A DNA stretch of 64,000 nucleotides, from NCBI RefSeq assembly GCF_963422355.1, contig NC_085094.1:1728650-1792649 (forward strand). The letters are read 5' to 3'. Every line of letters starts with the position of its first letter. The first letter of the stretch is position 1. Below, piece after piece: positions 49,501 to 57,900 of this stretch. The DNA comes from Corticium candelabrum. Taxonomy: Eukaryota > Porifera > Homoscleromorpha > Homosclerophorida > Plakinidae. The notes under the pieces are model-generated. The model saw only the letters and a list, made by a program, of their open reading frames with translations. It searched no databases and was not told the origin of the DNA. A program made the translations under genes and the position numbers.

Positions 49501-52210
49501 TGAACACAGCACATTGCACACAGCACATTGCACTCTGCACACAGCACACTGCACGCAGCTCACTGCACACAGCTCACTGCACACAGCACACAGCACACAG
49601 CACACTGCTCACTGCACACAGCTCATTGCACTCTGCACACAGCATACTGCACACAGCACACTGCACACTGCACACTGCTCACTGCACAATAAATCAGAGG
49701 CGTAACGTGGCATAGGCAAGACCGGGCTGTATAGCCCAAGATTTAGATTTGTAGGCGCGGTTTAAAATTTGTAGCTTTAAATGCGTAGTGCTTGTCTCTA
49801 GTCAAATATTGGAATACCAAGACTTTACCTTTGAATCACATGTCCGTGTAATAATTTGAATCTAGTGAATTTGTATATTTATTGGCCGAACTTACCAGTG
49901 GCGCTTAGAACAACTGCATTTCTATATGAAGAAATTAATTGGCTAAACACAAAGCGTACTGTCTATCTAGCTACCGATACAAAGGATCGAGGCTTGCATT
50001 CTCCGTTTTCCCTCGTCTTGTCTTTGGCAATTCTTCTAGAGGACTTGCATACACTAGTCAGTCTTCAACCAAATTTTGCACACTTGCAGGAACGTAGGCA
50101 AACTATGTACACTGTGGGTCTGGGTATGCATGTATGGATATGTGATGTGTGGATAAGTAAGTACAACTCAGTGACGGATCCAGGGTGGTGCTTGGTGTGC
50201 CTAGGCATCACGGTCACCCCATTTCAGGTTCCGAGTAAGGACCATGCATAGCTGTCCGTCTGTATATATATACAATTAAGGTTCTGGTAAAGACTAGAGA
50301 ACTGTTGTGCTGGACAGCAAACTGAGACAACCATTATTCCTATGGAACTTATCAAACGACGTGACAAAAGTTATTTCCTGACATTCTTACTCTCTAAGGA
50401 TCGTTGTAAGTTGCTCCTAGGCCTGTGCGTTAGCCTAGTATCAGTGACCTAAAATCTTAAACGTCTTACCTAAAGTCCACAATAGGCCAAGAAAAACTTG
50501 CACTATACTTGCACTTCAACCATAAAACTTTGAATACGTTTGCTCTCTGCAGAATGTCTTTCTTGAACATACTGAACACAATTTATGTATATCGTGTTCC
50601 TCATAAGTATACATATAATATACCATGATACTATGTTGTAGATAGGAAATTCATCTGTTATTAAGACATTAGCTCATGATGTAACTGTCATTGTATAATA
50701 TGGTACAGGTATTCACAAACGTTTGTCCAAGCATTATTGTACGGTTGCACCGCATTTTTCCAGTCTGTATCCGCCACTGTATCATTTAATTAAAAAGTTG
50801 ACGTGTCCCGTAGCATTGTAAAGTCTAGCCCCATTTCTAGAGATCACGCTACGCCCTTGTTCACACTGCACACTGCTTACTGCACACTGCAGACTGCACA
50901 CTGCTAATTGCACACATTGCTCACTGCACACTGCGCACTGAGCACTGCTCCCTGCAATCTGCACACTGCACAATGCTTACTGCATGCTTCACACTGCACA
51001 CTGCTCACTGCACACAGCACACTGCACTCTGCATACTACTCACTGCACACTGCACACTGCACTCTGCATACTAGGCAACTACTCACTGCACACTGCTCAC
51101 TGCATATTGCTCACTGCTCACTGCTCACTGCACACTGCTCACTGCATATTGCTCACTGCTCACTGCTCACCGCACACTGCTCACTGCATATTGCTCACTG
51201 CACACTGCACACCTTCACACTGCTCACTGCTCACTGCACGCTGCTCGCTGTACACTCCACACTGCTCACTGCACTGGGCCCATTGCAGTTTAATTAATTT
51301 GCACACTGCACAATGCTCACTGCATGCTCACTGCACAATGCTCACTGCATGCACAATGCACACTGCTCACTGCTCACTGCACACTGCACACTCCACTAAC
51401 CAAGTCTTATTGCAACAACTATACATGACACTGGAAACTTGCCAAATACTCTCAGCCGCTCTCTAAACACCTACAACTCTAAATATGAAAATCTCGAGAA
51501 GCTTTTTAGCTATACAGCTTCGAACATTTGTGGACGCAGTCATACGCTAATGGACAACTGAAAAAAGTGGTATGGGCTGTATGATGCTCTTCCAAAGCCC
51601 CTTGCAGAGAGAACGTATTCGGTTATAATATCCGGGAATTGCCTGGCTTCAGATGTCTGCAAGTCTCCAAGTACGTACAACTTAACCCTTACAAATTAAG
51701 AGTAAATGCAGCTGTGCTTGTTTCGTATGTACACTACAGACACTAGAAGAAGATAGGATAAGAAGATATCTTTTGTCATCAAACAGATCGAACTCTAGTT
51801 ATCAATAGCTAGCTGTCTTTGTAGATCAATTTCTAACTTCCGTAGCAAACTTAGCTGTAGGGTTTGTGCAAACTCCATAGTCTCCTCTGCGTACTAGCCT
51901 GCTTGATTACTTACTTGCCACATTGTTGATGTCTGATTTACTGGAAGTATTGCCTAGCACCCTACGGCCACTCCTCATCAAGGAAATGCAGCGAACGAGC
52001 AGCCATAAAATTTCTACCGAGCAGCGGAGACAAGCGATTTGGTCTTTACTATTCAATCAAGTCCACAAAATATCGATCCGCAGAAAGACTGTACTTACTT
52101 GAATCTCTAGCAGCTCTCTCGTTGGCGGTCGACCCAGCAATGGCGCAACCAGCTAGCAGAGCGATGAGTAGGCCAAAATTTGACGTGTATTTTGACAAAC
52201 CGAACAGCAT
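21985..52210 (-). CDS. Giant Ig/FN3 receptor-type protein tyrosine phosphatase (about 3160 aa, about 47 exons)
   Basis: The predicted surface receptor would couple a very long adhesive ectodomain to tyrosine dephosphorylation. Order: signal peptide (52210-52099), N-terminal Ig (47617-47252), four near-identical Ig exons (45115-43208), five Ig exons (43145-41438), nine Ig exons (31560-28362), FN3 units (28302-25401), juxtamembrane exon, transmembrane exon (25247-25142), a cytosolic Ig exon (24978-24688), D1 (24630-23258) and D2 (23189-21985). Exon lengths sum to 9483 nt and all junctions are in frame, mostly phase 1-1. Only one transmembrane/phosphatase set exists, so the two Ig blocks most likely belong to one gene despite the 9.9-kb intron between 41438 and 31560. 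The alternative is two genes, the 5' one lacking a phosphatase. No transcript supports either model here. Confidence 0.78.
23258..24630 (-). CDS. RPTP phosphatase domain D1 (catalytically intact)
   Basis: Exons 24630-24542, 24484-24397, 24337-24270, 24202-24068, 23994-23878, 23821-23661, 23598-23463 and 23407-23258. Motifs in order: [20 protein letters not shown], the pTyr loop [30 protein letters not shown], the WPDHGVP loop with the general-acid Asp, and the P-loop [10 protein letters not shown] (CX5R, split by the 23661/23598 intron). The ending is [12 protein letters not shown]. All catalytic residues are present. Confidence 0.92.
24688..24978 (-). CDS. RPTP cytosolic Ig (I-set) exon between membrane and D1
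   Basis: A 291-nt phase 1-1 exon encodes an I-set fold: [17 protein letters not shown], then [20 protein letters not shown]. It lies downstream of the transmembrane exon and upstream of the first phosphatase exon, so the domain should be in the cytosol. The B-strand Cys of extracellular Ig domains is replaced by Val (VDVDG) while the F-strand Cys is kept, so no canonical disulfide can form. Receptor phosphatases known to me do not have an Ig here. Confidence 0.82.
25041..25339 (-). CDS. RPTP juxtamembrane and transmembrane exons
   Basis: Exons 25339-25309 (LWSTSEALT), 25247-25142 and 25087-25041. The middle exon encodes SETKSSLAP, then about 24 strongly hydrophobic residues rich in Ile/Val/Leu, then WKR. 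The next exon continues with basic KVTRAKQG, as expected for a stop-transfer signal with the C-terminus in the cytosol. Phases 1, 2 and 1 join cleanly. Confidence 0.88.
25401..28302 (-). CDS. RPTP fibronectin type III region (four FN3 plus membrane-proximal FN3-like domain)
   Basis: Exons 28302-28006 (FN3-1), 27951-27661 (FN3-2), 27596-27364 with 27311-27245 (FN3-3), 27186-27080 with 26920-26698 (FN3-4), and 25816-25717 with 25659-25401 (membrane-proximal). Typical W-K-P-P and Y.V.V.A features are present: [46 protein letters not shown]. The last unit contains [17 protein letters not shown], a motif like that preceding the membrane in LAR- and PTPRK-type phosphatases. Later FN3 domains are split by introns in other phases, unlike the Ig cassettes. 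Confidence 0.83.
25928..25981. repeat. (CA)n microsatellite
   Basis: An uninterrupted CA run in the intron between exons at 26698 and 25816. A plus-strand His/Thr ORF across it is an artefact of the repeat. Confidence 0.92.
28362..29414 (-). CDS. RPTP membrane-distal to FN3: three further Ig exons
   Basis: Exons 29414-29100, 29042-28749 and 28682-28362, each phase 1-1. Hallmarks: [12 protein letters not shown]...[22 protein letters not shown]...[11 protein letters not shown] (a typical I-set); [17 protein letters not shown]...[10 protein letters not shown]. The last exon ends AAAG followed by GCAAGA, a GC donor rather than GT. Confidence 0.85.
29486..31560 (-). CDS. RPTP second six-Ig block (duplicate of the 5' block)
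   Basis: Six phase 1-1 exons: 31560-31303, 31233-30931, 30872-30597, 30515-30216, 30150-29830 and 29764-29486. In order they mirror one array exon plus the five exons at 43145-41438: [13 protein letters not shown] / [22 protein letters not shown] / [19 protein letters not shown] / [10 protein letters not shown], and so on. Two of the exons have the same length as their counterparts (321 and 279 nt). Divergence is substantial, so this duplication is much older than the 545-bp array. Confidence 0.86.
32300..33665. repeat. Direct tandem duplication of about 0.7 kb, two diverged copies
   Basis: Shared blocks recur at an offset of about 660-710 bp. Examples are 'gactttgtaaaagtcacgag' (about 32320 and 33028), 'ccgacttccggtctggggac' (about 32370 and 33080), the CTGG run, and 'gctgtagaagcgacggtgta' near the 3' ends (about 32960 and 33623). 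Each copy contains a (CTGG)n run, longer in the first. No protein is recognised. Confidence 0.8.
32400..32448. repeat. (CTGG)n microsatellite
   Basis: About twelve tetranucleotide units with single-base variants; a shorter run sits at about 33110-33127 in the second copy of the duplication. Confidence 0.85.
34538..34600. repeat. (CA)n microsatellite
   Basis: Long CA run with few interruptions inside the large RPTP intron. Confidence 0.9.
37049..39316 (+). mobile_element. Internally deleted Ty3/Gypsy-type LTR retrotransposon
   Basis: Two related direct repeats flank about 2 kb: 5' LTR about 37049-37194 and 3' LTR about 39164-39316, both TG...CTACA and clearly diverged. A TGG-starting primer-binding-like site follows the 5' LTR (37198), and a purine tract (about 39149-39161) precedes the 3' LTR. 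Inside are a Gag remnant with a CX2CX4HX4C knuckle ([14 protein letters not shown], about 37917) and the N-terminal part of a Gypsy RT ([20 protein letters not shown], about 38950-39010). The rest of pol (YVDD box, RNase H, integrase) is absent; the RT runs almost directly into the purine tract. Frames are broken. It is oriented opposite to the host gene. Confidence 0.8.
41438..43145 (-). CDS. RPTP Ig exons following the array (five Ig domains)
   Basis: Five phase 1-1 exons: 43145-42840, 42783-42523, 42432-42154, 42095-41775 and 41716-41438. Hallmarks in order: [16 protein letters not shown]...[22 protein letters not shown]...[18 protein letters not shown]...ASCRIYY (no canonical Trp); [15 protein letters not shown]...[21 protein letters not shown]...SYYCTA. 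They correspond one by one to the exons at 31233-29486, so the block was duplicated as a unit. Confidence 0.85.
43081..45262 (-). repeat. Tandem array of four 545-bp Ig-exon units
   Basis: Four units, each with a 273-nt phase 1-1 Ig exon: 45115-44843, 44570-44298, 44025-43753 and 43480-43208. All encode an Ig with [18 protein letters not shown] and a YxC motif and differ at only a few residues. Units alternate between a GNYT type (1st, 3rd in transcript order) and a GNYK type (2nd, 4th), implying a two-unit duplication. The first three units end in the truncated first 55 nt of the next Ig exon. The symmetric phase lets copy number vary without frameshift. Confidence 0.9.
43637..43691 (-). pseudogene. 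Truncated exon relics inside the Ig array (here and at 44182-44236 and 44727-44781)
   Basis: Each is the first 55 nt of the exon at 43145-42840, with its acceptor (TTTTAG) intact. Each then runs into unrelated sequence and an in-frame TAA about 30 nt later. They were captured at the unit boundary during tandem duplication. If spliced in they would terminate the protein after one to three array Ig domains; normally they must be skipped. Confidence 0.75.
47252..47617 (-). CDS. RPTP exon 2: Thr/Ser-rich linker and first Ig domain
   Basis: A phase 1-1 exon of 366 nt. The first part is Thr/Ser/Asn-rich (possible glycosylated stalk). An Ig fold follows, with B-strand Cys (VLLCKD), Trp (ISWFKH) and F-strand YSC. 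The intron before it contains the heptamer repeat arrays. Confidence 0.78.
49090..49690. repeat. Heptamer minisatellite (GCACACT)n, array 1 left
   Basis: Tandem 7-bp units GCACACT with variants GCTCACT, GCACACA and occasional indels. Because 7 is not a multiple of 3 and the units lack stops, all frames stay open over long stretches. Confidence 0.9.
50861..51398. repeat. Heptamer minisatellite, array 2 left
   Basis: Same unit family as array 1, interrupted near 51280-51300 by a short unique segment. Confidence 0.9.
52099..52210 (-). CDS. RPTP exon 1: start codon and signal peptide
   Basis: The ATG at 52210 opens a 37-codon exon: a short polar start, a hydrophobic core ([14 protein letters not shown]) and small residues (AGSTA) suited to signal peptidase. 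It ends phase 1 at a GTAAGT donor. The phase matches exon 2, 4.5 kb away. An identical copy lies at 54906-55017 on the other strand. Confidence 0.75.
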
Positions 52211-53536
52211 CGAAGTTCACTTGTTGTTGTCTGTCTCATCCAAAGCTGCTAATTGCGAGGTGAACTGGTCATTATGGCGTGATCACAGCTAACCGGATGC
52301 TGGTCGTTGGTGGTTGTAGTAACATCAAAAGTACAGCGCGTGTTGATCAAACGTTTCTACTTAATGAACTTGATCGCCTAAAGTGTTGCGAGGTTATGCA
52401 GCTTTCCTGAACTCAAGAATCGTTGTACACGTTGACATGCATGCATTGTTGTCCTAGTAATAGCAAGTATTTTTAGGTTACAAACAGTTTGGATGGATTT
52501 CTAATTAACTGTAGGCTACAGATTTAATTACTTTGTTATTGAAAATCGAATCATTTCTTGAAATAATAAAAGATGCACAGACAGACAGAGGGTGTATACA
52601 TGCCTCATACGGGATCTAAATGATTGAACCACGCGCGTTCATTATCCTTTCTCAAAATATCTCTATACAAAATGTCTAGATACCAATAATTTTTAATTGC
52701 AGTATACACGTTGCACTTTGTCGTCAATAAAGCGAAAGTCAGTTGTGCGGCTCAGCATAAATTTGAAACGATGTGTTTGACCAAATTTCAATTAATTAAT
52801 TAATAGTTGCCATTTTTATACAAACGCCGCAATTTAGTTAATGAATTAGTGACATGTAAAGTCAAATATTCTATTGCATTTGCTTTAGTTTCTAATGTCC
52901 ATATACGCAAAAATACATTCGTATTTTTGATGTTATACATTCGTGGAGATATTGAGGCGCAATGTTGCTTCCCGTTGCCTATATCAGGTATAGTGGGTGT
53001 ACCCGCGCCGTGACGTAATTAACAGCAGAAGCTGTCTATAGCGCATGCAGGCAGTATATACAAATTTCTTACAAGATTATTGAAGATAGCTATATAGTAC
53101 ACCTCTCGTTGCCTGCTGGCTGCAGTAATGTGCTCAGAAAGTGTGGCTTTCAATCTTTGAGTAGTTTTTTTCAATAGTAACAAGATGTGAATGGAATGGG
53201 TAGCGCGAGTGAAACGAGCGAGAAATTGTTGGGTTGGACCAACCGTACGTTCAGTGCATATTTTTATCCTCAATGTCTCATAACGGAGAATAACGTTTAA
53301 TTTGCATGGGGTTAGTTTTATGTAATGTATTTTATGTTTATTAATGAATGGAATGTATAAAAAGGTGGGATTTGGACATGCCCAACTATGGCGGTATCGG
53401 TCATAGCTACTATCGAGTTCTATTCAATAGTTATAGAGACTTTACTATGTTCATTTCCTTACAATTTTGAACGCTTTTTTGACACGACACGGTTGCATAA
53501 ATTTCCACCAAGTCACTTGCAATGCCCCGGGTTGTA
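52211..53536. other. Upstream region of the RPTP gene, left half of the divergent spacer
   Basis: AT-rich; no exon recognised. With its mirror copy (53580-54905) it would form a 2.7-kb region between two divergently oriented signal-peptide exons if the palindrome is real. Confidence 0.5.
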
Positions 53537-53579
53537 AAACTGTAGTAAAACATATATCTAATAAATGGTCTGAATTCTG
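53537..53579. other. Spacer at the centre of the inverted repeat
   Basis: These 43 bp are the only non-palindromic bases between the arms. The arms meet it at ...CCCGGGTTGTA and TACAACCCGGG.... Confidence 0.93.
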
Positions 53580-54905
53580 TACAACCCGGGGCATTGCAAG
53601 TGACTTGGTGGAAATTTATGCAACCGTGTCGTGTCAAAAAAGCGTTCAAAATTGTAAGGAAATGAACATAGTAAAGTCTCTATAACTATTGAATAGAACT
53701 CGATAGTAGCTATGACCGATACCGCCATAGTTGGGCATGTCCAAATCCCACCTTTTTATACATTCCATTCATTAATAAACATAAAATACATTACATAAAA
53801 CTAACCCCATGCAAATTAAACGTTATTCTCCGTTATGAGACATTGAGGATAAAAATATGCACTGAACGTACGGTTGGTCCAACCCAACAATTTCTCGCTC
53901 GTTTCACTCGCGCTACCCATTCCATTCACATCTTGTTACTATTGAAAAAAACTACTCAAAGATTGAAAGCCACACTTTCTGAGCACATTACTGCAGCCAG
54001 CAGGCAACGAGAGGTGTACTATATAGCTATCTTCAATAATCTTGTAAGAAATTTGTATATACTGCCTGCATGCGCTATAGACAGCTTCTGCTGTTAATTA
54101 CGTCACGGCGCGGGTACACCCACTATACCTGATATAGGCAACGGGAAGCAACATTGCGCCTCAATATCTCCACGAATGTATAACATCAAAAATACGAATG
54201 TATTTTTGCGTATATGGACATTAGAAACTAAAGCAAATGCAATAGAATATTTGACTTTACATGTCACTAATTCATTAACTAAATTGCGGCGTTTGTATAA
54301 AAATGGCAACTATTAATTAATTAATTGAAATTTGGTCAAACACATCGTTTCAAATTTATGCTGAGCCGCACAACTGACTTTCGCTTTATTGACGACAAAG
54401 TGCAACGTGTATACTGCAATTAAAAATTATTGGTATCTAGACATTTTGTATAGAGATATTTTGAGAAAGGATAATGAACGCGCGTGGTTCAATCATTTAG
54501 ATCCCGTATGAGGCATGTATACACCCTCTGTCTGTCTGTGCATCTTTTATTATTTCAAGAAATGATTCGATTTTCAATAACAAAGTAATTAAATCTGTAG
54601 CCTACAGTTAATTAGAAATCCATCCAAACTGTTTGTAACCTAAAAATACTTGCTATTACTAGGACAACAATGCATGCATGTCAACGTGTACAACGATTCT
54701 TGAGTTCAGGAAAGCTGCATAACCTCGCAACACTTTAGGCGATCAAGTTCATTAAGTAGAAACGTTTGATCAACACGCGCTGTACTTTTGATGTTACTAC
54801 AACCACCAACGACCAGCATCCGGTTAGCTGTGATCACGCCATAATGACCAGTTCACCTCGCAATTAGCAGCTTTGGATGAGACAGACAACAACAAGTGAA
54901 CTTCG

Positions 54906-57900
54906 ATGCTGTTCGGTTTGTCAAAATACACGTCAAATTTTGGCCTACTCATCGCTCTGCTAGCTGGTTGCGCCATTGCTGGGTCGACCGCCAACGAGAG
55001 AGCTGCTAGAGATTCAAGTAAGTACAGTCTTTCTGCGGATCGATATTTTGTGGACTTGATTGAATAGTAAAGACCAAATCGCTTGTCTCCGCTGCTCGGT
55101 AGAAATTTTATGGCTGCTCGTTCGCTGCATTTCCTTGATGAGGAGTGGCCGTAGGGTGCTAGGCAATACTTCCAGTAAATCAGACATCAACAATGTGGCA
55201 AGTAAGTAATCAAGCAGGCTAGTACGCAGAGGAGACTATGGAGTTTGCACAAACCCTACAGCTAAGTTTGCTACGGAAGTTAGAAATTGATCTACAAAGA
55301 CAGCTAGCTATTGATAACTAGAGTTCGATCTGTTTGATGACAAAAGATATCTTCTTATCCTATCTTCTTCTAGTGTCTGTAGTGTACATACGAAACAAGC
55401 ACAGCTGCATTTACTCTTAATTTGTAAGGGTTAAGTTGTACGTACTTGGAGACTTGCAGACATCTGAAGCCAGGCAATTCCCGGATATTATAACCGAATA
55501 CGTTCTCTCTGCAAGGGGCTTTGGAAGAGCATCATACAGCCCATACCACTTTTTTCAGTTGTCCATTAGCGTATGACTGCGTCCACAAATGTTCGAAGCT
55601 GTATAGCTAAAAAGCTTCTCGAGATTTTCATATTTAGAGTTGTAGGTGTTTAGAGAGCGGCTGAGAGTATTTGGCAAGTTTCCAGTGTCATGTATAGTTG
55701 TTGCAATAAGACTTGGTTAGTGGAGTGTGCAGTGTGCAGTGAGCAGTGAGCAGTGTGCATTGTGCATGCAGTGAGCATTGTGCAGTGAGCATGCAGTGAG
55801 CATTGTGCAGTGTGCAAATTAATTAAACTGCAATGGGCCCAGTGCAGTGAGCAGTGTGGAGTGTACAGCGAGCAGCGTGCAGTGAGCAGTGAGCAGTGTG
55901 AAGGTGTGCAGTGTGCAGTGAGCAATATGCAGTGAGCAGTGTGCGGTGAGCAGTGAGCAGTGAGCAATATGCAGTGAGCAGTGTGCAGTGAGCAGTGAGC
56001 AGTGAGCAATATGCAGTGAGCAGTGTGCAGTGAGTAGTTGCCTAGTATGCAGAGTGCAGTGTGCAGTGTGCAGTGAGTAGTATGCAGAGTGCAGTGTGCT
56101 GTGTGCAGTGAGCAGTGTGCAGTGTGAAGCATGCAGTAAGCATTGTGCAGTGTGCAGATTGCAGGGAGCAGTGCTCAGTGCGCAGTGTGCAGTGAGCAAT
56201 GTGTGCAATTAGCAGTGTGCAGTCTGCAGTGTGCAGTAAGCAGTGTGCAGTGTGAACAAGGGCGTAGCGTGATCTCTAGAAATGGGGCTAGACTTTACAA
56301 TGCTACGGGACACGTCAACTTTTTAATTAAATGATACAGTGGCGGATACAGACTGGAAAAATGCGGTGCAACCGTACAATAATGCTTGGACAAACGTTTG
56401 TGAATACCTGTACCATATTATACAATGACAGTTACATCATGAGCTAATGTCTTAATAACAGATGAATTTCCTATCTACAACATAGTATCATGGTATATTA
56501 TATGTATACTTATGAGGAACACGATATACATAAATTGTGTTCAGTATGTTCAAGAAAGACATTCTGCAGAGAGCAAACGTATTCAAAGTTTTATGGTTGA
56601 AGTGCAAGTATAGTGCAAGTTTTTCTTGGCCTATTGTGGACTTTAGGTAAGACGTTTAAGATTTTAGGTCACTGATACTAGGCTAACGCACAGGCCTAGG
56701 AGCAACTTACAACGATCCTTAGAGAGTAAGAATGTCAGGAAATAACTTTTGTCACGTCGTTTGATAAGTTCCATAGGAATAATGGTTGTCTCAGTTTGCT
56801 GTCCAGCACAACAGTTCTCTAGTCTTTACCAGAACCTTAATTGTATATATATACAGACGGACAGCTATGCATGGTCCTTACTCGGAACCTGAAATGGGGT
56901 GACCGTGATGCCTAGGCACACCAAGCACCACCCTGGATCCGTCACTGAGTTGTACTTACTTATCCACACATCACATATCCATACATGCATACCCAGACCC
57001 ACAGTGTACATAGTTTGCCTACGTTCCTGCAAGTGTGCAAAATTTGGTTGAAGACTGACTAGTGTATGCAAGTCCTCTAGAAGAATTGCCAAAGACAAGA
57101 CGAGGGAAAACGGAGAATGCAAGCCTCGATCCTTTGTATCGGTAGCTAGATAGACAGTACGCTTTGTGTTTAGCCAATTAATTTCTTCATATAGAAATGC
57201 AGTTGTTCTAAGCGCCACTGGTAAGTTCGGCCAATAAATATACAAATTCACTAGATTCAAATTATTACACGGACATGTGATTCAAAGGTAAAGTCTTGGT
57301 ATTCCAATATTTGACTAGAGACAAGCACTACGCATTTAAAGCTACAAATTTTAAACCGCGCCTACAAATCTAAATCTTGGGCTATACAGCCCGGTCTTGC
57401 CTATGCCACGTTACGCCTCTGATTTATTGTGCAGTGAGCAGTGTGCAGTGTGCAGTGTGCTGTGTGCAGTATGCTGTGTGCAGAGTGCAATGAGCTGTGT
57501 GCAGTGAGCAGTGTGCTGTGTGCTGTGTGCTGTGTGCAGTGAGCTGTGTGCAGTGAGCTGCGTGCAGTGTGCTGTGTGCAGAGTGCAATGTGCTGTGTGC
57601 AATGTGCTGTGTTCAGTGAGCATTGCGCAGTGTGCAGAGTGCAGTGTGCTGTGTTCAGTGAGCTGTGTAGCTGTGTGCAGTGTACTGTGACAGCGTACAG
57701 TGAGCAGTGAGCAGTGAGCAATGTAGTGTGTGCATGCAATGAGCAGTGTGCTGTGTGCAGTGTGCGGTAAGCAGTGCGCTGTGCAGTGTGCGGTAAGCAG
57801 TGTGCTGTGTGCTGTGCAGTGTGCATGTAATAAGCAGTGCTCAGTGAGCAGTGTGTGCAGTGTGCAGTGTGTGCAGTGTGCAGTGTGCAGCGAACAGTGT

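Larger units (their letters stand above)
47618..52098 (-). other. RPTP intron 1 (about 4.5 kb)
   Basis: Contains two heptamer arrays (49090-49690, 50861-51398) and otherwise unassigned DNA. An 87-codon minus ORF at 48097-48360 beginning [14 protein letters not shown] is open in both arms. It has no splice-compatible neighbour or family I recognise. Confidence 0.55.
42228..53536. repeat. Left arm of giant inverted repeat
   Basis: This arm is reverse-complementary to 53580-64000 from the spacer outward to the window end. Mapping constant 107116 holds to the N gap, 107319 beyond it and 106228 beyond the Ig array. Identity looks complete wherever I compared it, apart from the Ig-array copy number. 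The arm contains the 5' part of the receptor phosphatase gene. Confidence 0.93.

Noticed and set aside
49090..51398. CRISPR-like array
   Set aside because: There are no unique spacers between constant repeats, the period is 7 bp, and the DNA is animal.
49170..51466. ORFs of 129-181 codons with His/Thr/Leu/Cys repeats (and mirror ORFs at 55650-57946)
   Set aside because: They are translations of the heptamer minisatellite, open in several frames and on both strands at once.
53431..53685. Two mirror ORFs of 72 codons at the palindrome centre
   Set aside because: Each reads out of one arm through the 43-bp spacer into the other; a by-product of the inverted repeat.
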